DNA of 64,000 nt from Paraphoma chrysanthemicola (taxonomy: Eukaryota > Ascomycota > Dothideomycetes > Pleosporales > Phaeosphaeriaceae), in NCBI GenBank assembly GCA_020744225.1, contig JAGMWG010000006.1, positions 1,116,001-1,180,000 on the forward strand, given 5' to 3'. Both the position numbers and the translations under genes were made by a program. Of the stretch, positions 19,576 through 30,855 are shown piece by piece. Position 1 is the first letter of the stretch, and each line of letters begins with the position of its first letter. Under the pieces are notes generated by a model. The model ran no database searches. It was not told where the DNA came from and saw nothing but the letters and a program-made list of their open reading frames with translations.

Positions 19576-21967
19576 CTAACCATCGCTACCACTACTCCTG
19601 AATGCAGCACATAGCGCCGCGTACTGGTGTGTGAGATCAAGAACGTGTTGCGGGAGACTAGTACCCTGGATGATTGAGCGGATTTTGACCGCGCCTTCAT
19701 CCTCGATGAGTTTGCGGATCGTGAAGATGAGAGAAGGCGAGAACTATCCCAGCGTTAGTATACTTATCTCAATCAAGGATATTGGAGATGCGACTTACTT
19801 CAGAGTACCATCTGTACTGCCACGTGACCAGACGAATCAGCGCAGCACATGCATCTCTCGTCTTTCCTCGATCTTCACCGACGAATCCGTACTTGAGCAC
19901 GCCGCGCATCGCTTTCGGACTGAAGCGAATCTGCAAACAGCTTTCATATGCTTCGAGCGCGTCGTCTTCATGGTGCAAGCGCTCCGCTAGTTCGCCTAGG
20001 ATTTCCCACTCCTCAGCACTCTTCTTATAGAGGAGCTGTTGTTGTCTATACTGCGCCATCTCGGTGCGCCAGATAGTGTACACGCGGAGGTCTTCGTATA
20101 GTACCATGAACAGGTTATCGAGCCAGCGCTCACATAAGCGCTTGTTCTGGAAGTGTGTGTAGTTTGGTTGCGAGTCGGCATTGTTGGACGTAGAGGGGAG
20201 GGGATGTGGGTCTTCGGAGCCGGCTTTGACGACTTCGGAAGCAACAGTGTGACTTGGCTTTTCTATTGATTCTTGGGCTGCGACTACGGCGGAGCTGGAC
20301 CCTTCGCCGTTGGTTGCCGCTTCGTCGGTTGACGTGCGTTCTTCGACTTCGCCGTGCGCGGTGCCGTTTAGTTGTGCGTTCGAGGGTGACGGGGATCGGA
20401 GTGCTGTGGTGCTAGCACTGCGGGAGTGAGGTTGCTGTCCGGTCTTCTCATGGCGGTACTCTTCTTCCATGACGAAGACTTGGGACCGTATTTTGAGCAG
20501 CTGGTCCCAGCCAATCTTTTTGGTGACTTCAGTAAGCAGGACGTAAGCTTTCAGGAACGTCCCCTTGAAGCCCGAAGCGTGAAGTTTCCGCAAGGTTGGG
20601 TGTACCAGCTCCATATCGTCGAGGTTGCTGTCTTCGATTTCGTCACACATGGCTTCCGGCATGATAGGTAAGAACACTTTCTGTGGCTCAGGCATCCGAG
20701 GTGCATCCTTGTCCTGGTATGTGAACATTGGACATGAGTTGAGTGTCAACAGCGCAAGATCCCACTGCTCCAGGCTGACGTAGATCTCTGCAAGGCGTGC
20801 CCAAGTTCCGAACTCGCTAGGCGCGGACACTACGCTTCTCTTCGCAATCTCAAGTGCAAGATCTCCGCGACCCTTCTTGTTGCAGAATTCCGCTTGACAA
20901 TCGAGCAAAGAATAGTCCATCGGAAGTTCCTGGATTGCCTCGTGCAGCAACTGGACTGCCTTGACTTCCTCATCAGCCTCGATGTAGACGCGGGCAAGCA
21001 ATGAAGATATCTCGGGATCGCGGGTTCGTAGCTTCTCAAAGAGATTGATGCCCGATGCATATCTACCCGTAGTTTGAATGTAGCTGAGGAGTCCGGTGGT
21101 CAAGTGGTTGGAGACTAAGTTTGGTACCTGAATCTCAGGGTCGGATCCCAATTGCCAGCCTGATACACGTCAGTTGATTGTTCATGAGAAGTTGGACTGG
21201 CACTGACCGCTGAAGAACAAGCGCTCAGCCGCATCCAGAAACTTGTGTTCGCTCTCGGTGCTTGTAACGGGGTTGAATCTCCGGACGCCGACAATCTTCT
21301 TGATGGTGTCGCCTGAGCCGTCGTCTGCGTACGAGTATGCGCGGAGCACGCTGCACAGGTACGTCTCCAGCCACAGTTCGTCGGTTGCCACTCGCTTGTC
21401 GCCGCGCTCGTCTATGCAGTAGCTCTCGACGGTACCTGGAATGTACACCTGCACGCGCATGTCTAGTCGTGAGAAGGCATTGTAGCAACTGGTCCGTCAG
21501 CGATGTCCTGCACTCATTCCTTGTGTGCCGTACCAGTAGAGCCCAGACACGACCTTGTGTTGCTTGTCGTGCTGGGAGTAGGTAAGGGTATTGATGTATG
21601 CGGCTAAGCTGGCGGACGAGGATGCATCGATGCCGGAGACATGGTGGTACACGCCAATCTGCTTGGTCGCGGACTTGATGGGCTGTTTGATGAGGTGGAC
21701 CAGGTCGGGCGGGCCCAATTCCCGCAGCGTCTGAAGCGACTCGGAGCGGGCGTCGATGGCGGAGTGAAGCTCATCCTCGTATATCCTTGTCCAAAGTTAG
21801 CGAATGACTTGTACTGATGCTAGCATTGCACATGATAGAAAGTGTTGTGCAGCGACTGTCACATGTTTGCTTGCAGCCATATGCGCAGAGGCGCATCCCA
21901 AGACATGCTATAACTATAATATTATGGAAATGCGGGCATACTCAGGAACAGCTGGAGAAGTGACCAT
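19576..21967 (-). CDS. ChAPs family exomer cargo adaptor (BCH1/BUD7-like)
   Basis: Chs5p-Arf1p-binding protein, the cargo-recognition subunit of the exomer coat that carries selected proteins such as chitin synthase from the trans-Golgi to the plasma membrane. I assemble five exons: 21942-21967, 21534-21785, 21208-21488, 19799-21159 and 19576-19743, giving 695 residues. Introns are 156, 45, 48 and 55 nt, all GT-AG, and every junction keeps frame. Motifs: LGPPDLVHLIKQPIKSATKQ near the start, NAFSRLDMRVQVYIPGTVES, TPR-like repeats (LLARVYIEADEEVKAVQLLH; ALEIAKRSVVSAPSEFGTWA), a Ser/Thr-rich insert at roughly 430-500, and the conserved C-terminus FTIRKLIEDEGAVK...HVLDLTHQYAALCAAFRSSGSDG across the last two exons. 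The 26-nt first exon is supported by frame only. Confidence 0.9.
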
Positions 21968-22393
21968 GGCTCAATTCGTGCCCCGCGCGGCGAGAGCTCG
22001 GTCGCAGAGGGAGGAGGCTATAGCGGGGTATTGAAGTCTGTGGAGCGGCCGAAGCGCGCGTGGACGTCCTTTCTGGTGGCAGATCCGTGATGGTCAGGGT
22101 TACAGCACGAAGGTAGCTTGCGCGCGGAGGGCCAGCCCTAGGAGCCGCTGGACGGGGATCACGACGCGCTCCGAGCGCCGACATTCACAGCGCGACGCGC
22201 CCACGTCACAGCGGACTGGCACACATTGTACTCCCATAGAGGCGCGCATGGCTGCCTTCTTGTAGCGACAGTGCGCCAGATGTTGCTGATGATAACCTGC
22301 TGTGTGCCTGCACGCTCTGCCCCTTAACACACAGCGCCGACGGACCGCCCTCGACATGGTACGCTTCAACCTCTAGGTCGCGCCTTCCACTCT
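21968..22393. promoter_or_regulatory. Divergent promoter between ChAPs gene and HIR3
   Basis: About 430 bases separate the two start codons, so the interval must serve both genes. It is GC-rich with many CG dinucleotides (for example 22120-22240) and lacks a plain TATA box, as is common for housekeeping promoters in filamentous fungi. Confidence 0.45.
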
Positions 22394-25300
22394 TTGAAAC
22401 GCTGCTTTCCCGACTCCCATCGCCTGCGCAAATTCTCGGAGATGGCGCCCACCATGGCGAAAGCTACACAGGCCAAGGCGACCACATGGCGCGCCCTCAA
22501 CGTCGAAGTTGAGCAAGAGGTCGAAGATGAGGTCGACGACACCCAGGAGATCCAAATTGAAGAGGCTCTCAAGCTGTACCAGACGGCCCTCAAGTACCAC
22601 TCCGAAGGACCCGAATCATACGAAAAGACAGCTGCAGCCTACCGTGAGCTGTTCGCGTCGGACATCTTCAAATACAACGAGTCTCTATCCGAGTTCCAGC
22701 GACATGAGGTTTTCGGCGAGACCTTGGTGTTCGACTCCATCCTAGAGGACGACTTCGAGGCTGGCCCTGCGCAAGTGGCAGGCGCGGCCGAATCTGCACC
22801 CAACACGCTACCGCAAATACTGCACCTCTCATACAAAAATCATGGCCAGTTTCTGCTCGAGTCTATGCAGTACTGGGTCAGCCAGCACGGCCCTCTTCCG
22901 CAGCTTGAGGGATGGAACAACATTCGCGGCGCCTTAAACTACTTTGCTGAGGCGCTGGACAAGGAAGACACTGATCTGGACCTATGGCTGCGTGCGGCTT
23001 CCGTCTCCGCAATGCTGGGCAGCAAGCGGCTCACACGGTATTGCCTAGAAGCCGTGCTGGACGGCAACGATGAGACTTGGGAGAATCTCCTGCGACTTCC
23101 GGGCCTGGAGGAGGGCTTTGCTGGCCAACAGCTGCGAGAGCTAGTTGGAAGCTTGGAGGACAACGTGTCGCTGATGCAGGCGCCTCTAAGCTCCATGAAG
23201 CGCAAGAAACTGTCAGAGACCGTGAAGAAGCGCCTCAACCCCTACCCGTTCGCACCACTGCCAGCAGACGTGGCCAATGCAGACGTTCGCCCTATGCTCA
23301 CACGACCGCCAGAGCGCATTCCTCTCACCCCCGCGAAATGGGATTGGGCAGGCGTCGGAGAGATTATCTTGCAACAGCACATGGCAGAAGCTCGCGGTCT
23401 AGCTGACAGCATGGCACCCGGATCCAGCATCACTTTCAACATACCACCGGATGGTGTGACTCCTGAGCGTGATGAGCCCGAGCCGATACTTGAGATTGCC
23501 CCTGCGCCGACCACCGACCAGGCCCCGGCTCAACCCGATGAGCCTTCAGCTAGAGTGAACAGCAATGGAGCATCGGCAGACAAGACTGCCGAGGACACTG
23601 TGACAGAGTCACCAGAAACCACCACCGGAAATAATAACGAAGCACCCAACACAGTAGGTGCAGACGAATCCACGCCAGCTCAGTCTCGCAAGCGCTCGAC
23701 TGATTCTGCTGGTCTTCCTGAAACTGCGGATGGTGCTCGCTCTCGAAGCAAGCGCATTCGTGCACGCGACACAATCACCGAACCAAGTGCTGGAGGTGAT
23801 CGCATTGCACAGGAAGCCACCAGACAACTGGAAGAACAACTGGAGCCATATACGCATGCCGATCAATGCCTCTACGAGATCGTTAAGGACATTTACTCAC
23901 GGCTTGGCATCGATGAGGTTCAGGAGCCGCACGTCTTACGCGAGCTACTCACTGCAACTGCAACTGCAACCCGCACCACTTCGAATGCTTATGACAAGGC
24001 TGCGTGCGACTTGTTCTCGGCCCTGCAAAGTGGAGAGGGCAAAGCTGCTCAGGTGCTTCTGAGCAGCGAGTCGTTCGATTTGGTTGGTGTAACGCGCGAC
24101 GCCGGCTTGAATGCGTTTCTCGGTTATGCCAAGTCAGGGATTGGTCAAGCCTGCAATAAGCCTATGCTTGTAAGTCAGAAGTTGGGGGCTTTTGCACGCA
24201 GTATCAACGAAGGATGGCTTTCGACGAAAGAGGTTGCCTTTGACTGGGTGGAAGCACTTCTCGGCTGCAATCACTTCCCCATGCCAGAAGAAGGGGACCC
24301 AGACTGCGCTGCATCAAGTTACATGCAATTTAGATGGGGTGATGATCTCAAGCGGAATCTTGTCCAGATCATTGTCAACATCGACGATCACATTCATGAA
24401 CGTATGCTGGAGCGCATCCTCGATCTCAACGCACGCATTCTCTCTGCGCAGACCCAGGGCTGTGCATACACATTCTCGGATGCCGATGCATCTCAAGTAG
24501 AGATTGTAGAGACCTTATTCGAACTACATTTGGATATATACTCTCTTATCAAGCACCCGCACAGTCAGGTGGACACATCCACCCAAGTCCTGCAGAGCGA
24601 TCGTTTAGAACGCTGGTCGGCACTTGCCCGAGACGTCATACAATTGCGCTCGAACTGCGGCTCTGACGCATGCATTGACACCCTCGCTCTCCGTCACATC
24701 TGGGCCACCGTCTTTCAGATGAGCGTCAGCGACGACGTATCTCCGGAGCACGTTTTGTCGGCGATCGGAGAACTGAAGAACATTCTTGAGACGCAAGGTG
24801 ACCGTATCATCCAGGTCCAAAACAACGCCATCATGCCAGAACTGTGCACTTCTGCCGTAGAACGCGAATTGGTGCGTATTAGTATGAAGGACTTCTTCCT
24901 CAAGGTTTTCGACCACGACGAGAAAGACCCGGTAACTGTCATCGAAAGCCTAGAGCCGATTCTTGAAGATTCTATTGAGACGAGTTCTTCGCCCGAACTC
25001 CCAATAGCGAGCCACCAAGGGGAAGGAGGCGAAGCCACTGACTCCTCGGCCAAACGAGACCAAGCAGGAACGCAACTAGAAGGCTTTGTCGATCGTCCGT
25101 CGCCTATCGTAGAAATGCGAAAATTCCTGGACGCAGCCAATGTCAATGTTCGCGTGTCTTTGTGGCACCGACTACGCGAGGCATACGAGGCGATCGAATA
25201 TCCGCCAAAGGTTCTCTCGTGTTACCTGCGAATCATCGAAACGTTTGTGACGGATCTGAAGTCTATCAACTTTCAGGAATTGTCCCCTCTCGAGCGACAA

Positions 25301-28300
25301 ATCAAGCTCCTGACCCAGTTCCGTGTAGTCGACGACCTGGTCACTAAAACCTTGCTGTTAATTCGGGACGAGAAGTCCGCCTATGACTGTCTCTCCTACG
25401 ACCATGTACAATCATCCATGTCGGCGATTGCGCAACTGTTGCATATTCTATCTGCAGCTGATATGTTCCGCGATTTGATCCGGATCGGGAAAGTAGCGAT
25501 GCCGCGAATCGAGGCCCTCCCACCACAAGCCTTTCTCAATATGTCAACCAAGCTCGACGAAATGCATATGCGCTTGTGGATGATCCAATATCATCTTCTT
25601 AGGGAAGGGCTGTCGCAGGACGCCGAAAATTTTCCTACGCCTTCGGAAGATCTATTCGAATTCCTACGACACGTGCACCACGCCACTGGTGTGCGCCACT
25701 ATTGTCATTCGTCAAACCGCCAGTTTCTGCGACTCGAAAAAGACGAACTGCTGCGCCTAGACAACATTATCGATGCTAACAGCCGTGATACTGAGTTCTG
25801 CCAGGTGCTGCACGATCTCTATGGACTGAAGCTGTTCATTGAGCCTCTTGACTGTCAAGATTTCCTCTCTGCCCCGGATGTATTGGACAAGAAGACTGCA
25901 TTCAGTATTTTGCCCTTTGCTATGGCACAAGCGGGCAAGGTAGACCTCAAAGATCTGCCCAAGACCGAATTGCGAGCCACTATCGACAAAGTCCATGCTG
26001 CTCTAGGACGGCCCAAGCAGCATAAAGACCTCTCTTTCAACCACAAACTAATAACTGCATGGTTCAAATCACCGATCAATCCGGTGTCGCTATTCAATTG
26101 CTTGAAAGGTATTGGCTCACTTTCCACCAAGTCTGTACCGGCTGAAGATGCCGTCGCTGCATCTATGGGCTGGTACTATCTCATGGGCAACATCAGTCTC
26201 AGCAAGTTCCGATCTCAAAAGCGCATGACACAAGGACCCACAGAGGATCTCAGCTACGCTCAGGCTTTCTTTCTGCAGGACCTGGAGTACTCGGTCGATC
26301 GATGGGAAACATGGTACCGTCTCGCCCAAGTAAACGATTTGCAACTTGAGGAGGCCGTATCTTGGAATGCAGACAAGCTCAACAGCAATAGCGTCGAGCT
26401 TATCAATTATCAGCGCGGCGCCATCAACTGCTACACAATGGCGGTAGCATGTGCTGTTCGCAACTCCGACTCTCAAGATATTGCCAAGGTAGCGCAAATG
26501 TACATGGAATTTGGCAATCGAATGTACGCATCGTCTAGGGAACCTTTCAGCATGGAAGCCTTCCATTTCAGAGACAACGAGAAGAAGTTCTACAATTCGC
26601 CTAATCAACCCGGTGTACAGCCACGCGAGCTCTTCACGCCGTTATACTTGTACACTGCCTGGAAGCTGTGCAGCACGTTGTTCCGGCGAGCTATTCAACT
26701 CAACATGGACAAATGGTGGAATTTCTATATGCTCGGAAAATGCAGATGGAAAATGTGGGCTGCAAACGACAATGAAATCCGCTACAGCGCTTCGATCGGT
26801 GCACCACCGCCGCCTCTTCATCGTAGTGGACCAACATGGGAGGACGTCACTGGTGCGATCATCACAGCTATTGACACATTGCCTGGCAAGAAGGGACGCA
26901 GTGGTGAGCCCGTTCTGGAGCCACACTACAAACTCGTTGCGATAGCACACAAGCTGTTCCAACGTGGCGCTGTCGACCGTGCCAAAGGTGTAGAGCTCCT
27001 CAAGCATACACCATTCTCGCACAATGTCAATGAGCCGGAAAACACGGACGACTGGGAGCGGTACGTTCTCGCTGTACTCAAAGCACTACGATCTGCCGAC
27101 AAGTCGAGTTGGCATCACCGCATCATAGCTCGGGCCGCACATATTATCTATGACGGAGGAAAGGACACAATGATGGCTCACGGTGCCAAGCATGAGCTGA
27201 CACAGCAAATGTTCACAAAGACTATGGCTGTGCAAGTATGGAAACCCGAGAACGAGCGCCCTGGTAGACATTTTGTGTATACCACGCGCTACACAAAATT
27301 CTTCGTCGAACTTCTCGACCTAACTGGAGACAAGACAAATTTCGAAGCACTTGCGAAGAGAGTCAGAAGAAAAGCCCCGGATTTCTTCGAGCACTCTAAG
27401 TTGTGGCAAGAGCTATGTCTGAGATATTTGAAGATGTTGCGGAAATTAGGCAGAATCCCTGATGGCCAGGAGGACTCAGCTTTCAAGTCAGTCAACCACG
27501 ACGAGTTCAATACCCTCGCGCTTCGTATGGAAGCTTGGTGCCAGAATCCACTCACGCAGCATCCCGTCCTGGATGTACTGCGTGACGCCATCGAGCTTAA
27601 ACGTCTCAACAACGGGTTGATGAAGCCGCTTTTGATCGATGACTTGATCGGAGACGCCTATGCGGTTCTGTATACCACCGTTGTACCCAGCTTGCCACCT
27701 CTTCCATCTGAGCAACAGCAACCTGTGCCCGCAGCGCCCCCGGCATTCCCTTTTGCTCCGCAACAAACTCCAAGCGCGTTGCCTATCTCGTCCCTGATGC
27801 AGGTGCAAATGGACGGAGTAGGCGAGACCTCTAACGCTATGCCATTTGCTGTGTATCATCCCAGTCAACCTGTGCCTCCAATGCATCAGCCACCGCAACC
27901 AGAGATGCCCGTCAAGCCGAGACCTAAGGCGGTCGGCCGTCGGGAAATCTCTCGCAGAGCTGAAGCATGTGTGCAGAAGCCAGTCGGCCCTGCAACTCCC
28001 CAGGCCACAGCTATGCCGATCCGGTCTCCACCTGTTCTCAATGCAACGATCCCATCATTCTTCACTCGCACAACCTCACCGGAGAAGACAGCACCACCTC
28101 AACAAGCAGCGAACACGAATGACCAGTTGCAGCCATCGTTTGACAAGAGTGGTACTGCAACCGCAGCAGCCAGCGTCAGCAACGACAGCCACGACCCTGA
28201 ACCTGACGCCGAGCCAGAGCCAAGTGCTCCCGCATCTGTTCACGACGATGCCGACGATGAAAGTGAGCTTAGCGAGCTCGACGAAGAAGAGGTCCAGGAG

Positions 28301-28531
28301 ATTGAGCAGGAGATCCGCGCACCGAGTCGCTCCATGTCTATAGCTGCCGCAAAGCCGCTGTTCCCTAACCTAGCTAGTCGCAAGAGCATGGACAAGCAGA
28401 TGGCCGAATCAAGTAAAACAGACGTTGTGGAAGACACGATACATGTACGTACGCCTGGTGCTGAGGGTATTAAGAGAATGAGTGTTGGCGCAGGAGAACA
28501 GAAAATGGAGGTTGATAAGCAGGCGAAGTAG
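22394..28531 (+). CDS. HIR3: Histone transcription regulator 3 homolog (HIR complex, CABIN1-like)
   Basis: Very large scaffold subunit of the HIR histone H3-H4 chaperone complex, acting in the nucleus in replication-independent nucleosome assembly and histone gene repression. Single exon of 2045 residues. The conserved family start is clear: EVDDTQEIQIEEALKLYQTA, followed by ELFASDIFKYNESLSEFQRH. A starting Met at 22442 (MAPTMAKATQ) fits homologs as well as 22394. TPR-like helical repeats fill most of the protein (for example ELFTPLYLYTAWKLCSTLFR near 1412). Two disordered parts stand out: an acidic Thr/Pro/Glu-rich insert at about 360-480 with basic patches (SRKRSTDSA, SRSKRIRAR), and a Pro/Gln-rich to acidic C-terminal tail from about 1760. 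A short ACTGCA repeat at 23950-23968 encodes alternating Thr-Ala. Confidence 0.92.
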   Translation: MKRCFPDSHRLRKFSEMAPTMAKATQAKATTWRALNVEVEQEVEDEVDDTQEIQIEEALKLYQTALKYHSEGPESYEKTAAAYRELFASDIFKYNESLSEFQRHEVFGETLVFDSILEDDFEAGPAQVAGAAESAPNTLPQILHLSYKNHGQFLLESMQYWVSQHGPLPQLEGWNNIRGALNYFAEALDKEDTDLDLWLRAASVSAMLGSKRLTRYCLEAVLDGNDETWENLLRLPGLEEGFAGQQLRELVGSLEDNVSLMQAPLSSMKRKKLSETVKKRLNPYPFAPLPADVANADVRPMLTRPPERIPLTPAKWDWAGVGEIILQQHMAEARGLADSMAPGSSITFNIPPDGVTPERDEPEPILEIAPAPTTDQAPAQPDEPSARVNSNGASADKTAEDTVTESPETTTGNNNEAPNTVGADESTPAQSRKRSTDSAGLPETADGARSRSKRIRARDTITEPSAGGDRIAQEATRQLEEQLEPYTHADQCLYEIVKDIYSRLGIDEVQEPHVLRELLTATATATRTTSNAYDKAACDLFSALQSGEGKAAQVLLSSESFDLVGVTRDAGLNAFLGYAKSGIGQACNKPMLVSQKLGAFARSINEGWLSTKEVAFDWVEALLGCNHFPMPEEGDPDCAASSYMQFRWGDDLKRNLVQIIVNIDDHIHERMLERILDLNARILSAQTQGCAYTFSDADASQVEIVETLFELHLDIYSLIKHPHSQVDTSTQVLQSDRLERWSALARDVIQLRSNCGSDACIDTLALRHIWATVFQMSVSDDVSPEHVLSAIGELKNILETQGDRIIQVQNNAIMPELCTSAVERELVRISMKDFFLKVFDHDEKDPVTVIESLEPILEDSIETSSSPELPIASHQGEGGEATDSSAKRDQAGTQLEGFVDRPSPIVEMRKFLDAANVNVRVSLWHRLREAYEAIEYPPKVLSCYLRIIETFVTDLKSINFQELSPLERQIKLLTQFRVVDDLVTKTLLLIRDEKSAYDCLSYDHVQSSMSAIAQLLHILSAADMFRDLIRIGKVAMPRIEALPPQAFLNMSTKLDEMHMRLWMIQYHLLREGLSQDAENFPTPSEDLFEFLRHVHHATGVRHYCHSSNRQFLRLEKDELLRLDNIIDANSRDTEFCQVLHDLYGLKLFIEPLDCQDFLSAPDVLDKKTAFSILPFAMAQAGKVDLKDLPKTELRATIDKVHAALGRPKQHKDLSFNHKLITAWFKSPINPVSLFNCLKGIGSLSTKSVPAEDAVAASMGWYYLMGNISLSKFRSQKRMTQGPTEDLSYAQAFFLQDLEYSVDRWETWYRLAQVNDLQLEEAVSWNADKLNSNSVELINYQRGAINCYTMAVACAVRNSDSQDIAKVAQMYMEFGNRMYASSREPFSMEAFHFRDNEKKFYNSPNQPGVQPRELFTPLYLYTAWKLCSTLFRRAIQLNMDKWWNFYMLGKCRWKMWAANDNEIRYSASIGAPPPPLHRSGPTWEDVTGAIITAIDTLPGKKGRSGEPVLEPHYKLVAIAHKLFQRGAVDRAKGVELLKHTPFSHNVNEPENTDDWERYVLAVLKALRSADKSSWHHRIIARAAHIIYDGGKDTMMAHGAKHELTQQMFTKTMAVQVWKPENERPGRHFVYTTRYTKFFVELLDLTGDKTNFEALAKRVRRKAPDFFEHSKLWQELCLRYLKMLRKLGRIPDGQEDSAFKSVNHDEFNTLALRMEAWCQNPLTQHPVLDVLRDAIELKRLNNGLMKPLLIDDLIGDAYAVLYTTVVPSLPPLPSEQQQPVPAAPPAFPFAPQQTPSALPISSLMQVQMDGVGETSNAMPFAVYHPSQPVPPMHQPPQPEMPVKPRPKAVGRREISRRAEACVQKPVGPATPQATAMPIRSPPVLNATIPSFFTRTTSPEKTAPPQQAANTNDQLQPSFDKSGTATAAASVSNDSHDPEPDAEPEPSAPASVHDDADDESELSELDEEEVQEIEQEIRAPSRSMSIAAAKPLFPNLASRKSMDKQMAESSKTDVVEDTIHVRTPGAEGIKRMSVGAGEQKMEVDKQAK

Positions 28532-30195
28532 ACTTGTTGCGGTTTCTTTTGTGTCATGGGGCGTAAGGACTTTGGTATTAGAAATGTGGTGTTGCACGCA
28601 CGGGCGAGCAATTGTTTAGTATACTTTGTAACATTACTCCCTGGGCTGTATTATATCGAGCATGGCAAACTGGCACGGTGCATGGTATCATATGGCGTAT
28701 GTCTTTAGATACCCCTTTTTCCAGGGCTTACATAGATGTACGAAGGACTTTTGCTTCTCGAGTCTATGAGTGTGTTCGTGATGCGAGACTCGTGATCGGC
28801 CCATGGACCCATCTGGGCGTCTATTTCAAAGTCCATGTCCAACAGTTCAATAGAATGAATGTATAACGTTCTTTCCCACTGCCGCAACATGCTTAACTTA
28901 CCCCTTCGCATAGCTGTGCGCTCTGTTGCCAACGCTTCCTCGATCCGCGGCTAGCTTTCCCCTCGGACTACGATCATGACGTCTTGTTTGTCGCTGCGCT
29001 GGTGGGAGGATAGGTATCCTAGTCACTGGTCACACTAGGACTTTGGTTTCATGCGAGTATGACACCATACAGTAGGCATCCGGAGTGTCCATCACGGCAA
29101 GGGTATTGACGGCTCGTGTATGTGTCTTCCCATATTGACTGCTCGACGCGCCGAGGTGGGTGGGCTGGTTGGGAATATAGGAGTTACACCAGCGCTTTGG
29201 ATTTATGCGATTATGATGCCATACGGTAGATATGTGGAGTCTGGTAGGATACGCGGATGCTGGGAAGTGGGTGGATGTGTACATGTGGACTCCCGTGTCG
29301 ATTGTTTGGTGGAGAAAGGTGGGTGGCTTAGGCGTGGGTAACAGTGACACATGTACGGTCGACGTGCGGGATGTGGACCGATGCATCGATCCTGGAGGGG
29401 CGTGTATGTGTCTTCCCGTATCGAATGCTATGTGGCTCGAGTATGTCTCCTCCCGTACCGACTGCTAGTAGCTCGGGTGGTGATACATGGCAGTTACAGG
29501 GTGCAGTCATCAGTCTGAGTATGAAATCACGATACAGTACAGACCCTACATGACCTCCTGGCATACTTTCCACCATAGACTGATTAACGGAGCAATTCAC
29601 GCAGTCTAAGTGGAAATACATGGCAATAGATCTGATGTCCACCAAAGGCTTCACTCCATCCTTCTGGCCAGCGCAGCCTGCTGGCTGAAACTATTTCGCA
29701 TTCATACATGCCAAGACGACCATATTGCCACTAGGCCCGGCAGCGTACAGAAAAGCGGTATGCAAGTATCGAACGGCATGCCTTTATTCACTGCCACATC
29801 CCACACGGCAGACGATTCTGAAACACGGAATCAGCTGACATGTGCATGAATGGAATCTCTTTCAGCGTAGTGCGTTACGAAGGGAGCGGGCTGTGCAGGT
29901 GCGCATAGTGTTTGTTTGCTACCTATGCATCTCAACAGTTAAGAGCAAACATATACACATGCTTGGCGCGCGACTTCCCCGCCCTCATCGAATAAGAACT
30001 GCATTCTTTGAAGGTATATGAGAGGCTTCTGCTGCTCATATTGAATGAGTATCGACCAAGTCCTACAGTCTAGTTTCATCTTGTTTTCGAACAGCCTGGG
30101 GTCGATTCACCTGCCTTTTCGATATGGCGGGTGAGGACTAGTATATACTGAGGATCATCCACGTCCTCATCCATGTTCATTTCCGGTATATTTAT
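28532..30195. other. Gene-poor tract with degenerate repeats
   Basis: About 1.66 kb without a supportable gene. The first 150 bases are HIR3 3' sequence. From about 29030 to 29490 the DNA contains related, imperfect direct repeats described separately. The rest has only short frames on both strands with non-coding-like translations. It forms the left border of the accessory region that runs to 34.6 kb. Confidence 0.55.
29041..29482. repeat. Degenerate direct repeats
   Basis: Two unit types recur. Unit S: CTTTGGTTTCATGCGAGTAT at 29041-29060, continuing to CCATACAGTAG, is repeated at 29195-29231 (CTTTGGATTTATGCGATTAT...CCATACGGTAG), offset 154. Most differences between copies are transitions. 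Unit R: CGTGTATGTGTCTTCCC occurs exactly at 29115-29131 and 29401-29417, each followed by a similar ATATTGACTGCT or GTATCGAATGCT block. A third, more diverged copy (GTATGTCTCCTCCCGTACCG) follows at 29441-29460. The pattern suggests remnants of a local or dispersed repeat altered by mutation. No transposase coding sequence is seen. Confidence 0.6.
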
Positions 30196-30822
30196 ATGTA
30201 TACTTGTGAGCAGCTTTTCACTCCCTCGAGATTGTCTTCAACTAATCATCAACCTCAAGCATGTCGTCGGGCACCCGCACGCACAATCTGGTCCCTCGCC
30301 CATGTCTCGACAGCGAACACGTCGCCAGGCACGAATGCATCGCCGCCACCTACCTACAAGGCCCTTAAGTTGTGGTTACACGATATCAAGGCCTTTCCCA
30401 TCGCATCAGCCCCACTGAACATCTTGGGGACCTTTGACCTTCGCCCAGTGGAGCTCCGACAATACATCAGCACAGACAACAGCCGTGTTGAGCCGCCGCC
30501 GCTCCCGCGACGTCTTTTGCCAAGTTCCACCCGGCGATTGCCATTGACTCCCGAGCGGCCTCACGGTGCCCAGAGACGGCAGGTCGACGATCTAGCCGCT
30601 CCCGCGGAGGACGACACCCTCGAGCAACTTGCTAAGAACGACGCACATGCACTCAGACATGAATATCATGAAGTCCAATCCGTGGACCGAGGCTTCCTAG
30701 TCTATCGTTTGACTTCCTTGCCTGCTGGACTTAGCATCTGGAGCCGGCGCCACATTTGGCCATGTTGTCGCCAGACAATATATAAGATCAACACGATGCG
30801 TAACTCGTGTTTCTCCTCATAA
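30196..30822 (+). CDS. Hypothetical open frame, coding-like but unrecognised
   Basis: A 208-codon plus-strand frame. From about base 30336 the translation looks like real protein (YKALKLWLHDIKAFPIASAP, then DDTLEQLAKNDAHALRHEYH) and uses mostly G/C-ending codons. The first 40 residues and the last 25 look less coding-like, so the true exon limits may differ; an ATG at 30260 in another frame (MSSGTRTHNLVPRP) could be the real start if a short intron or a frameshift joins it. No domain is recognised. It may be a small gene or a fragment of a decayed one, given the broken sequences that follow. Confidence 0.35.
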   Translation: MYTCEQLFTPSRLSSTNHQPQACRRAPARTIWSLAHVSTANTSPGTNASPPPTYKALKLWLHDIKAFPIASAPLNILGTFDLRPVELRQYISTDNSRVEPPPLPRRLLPSSTRRLPLTPERPHGAQRRQVDDLAAPAEDDTLEQLAKNDAHALRHEYHEVQSVDRGFLVYRLTSLPAGLSIWSRRHIWPCCRQTIYKINTMRNSCFSS

Positions 30823-30855
30823 TCCTCCGATGCAATCCCCTGCTGGCATTCGAAT

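Noticed and set aside
23950..23968. ACTGCA tandem repeat in HIR3
   Set aside because: Only about three copies and in frame; unremarkable coding microsatellite.
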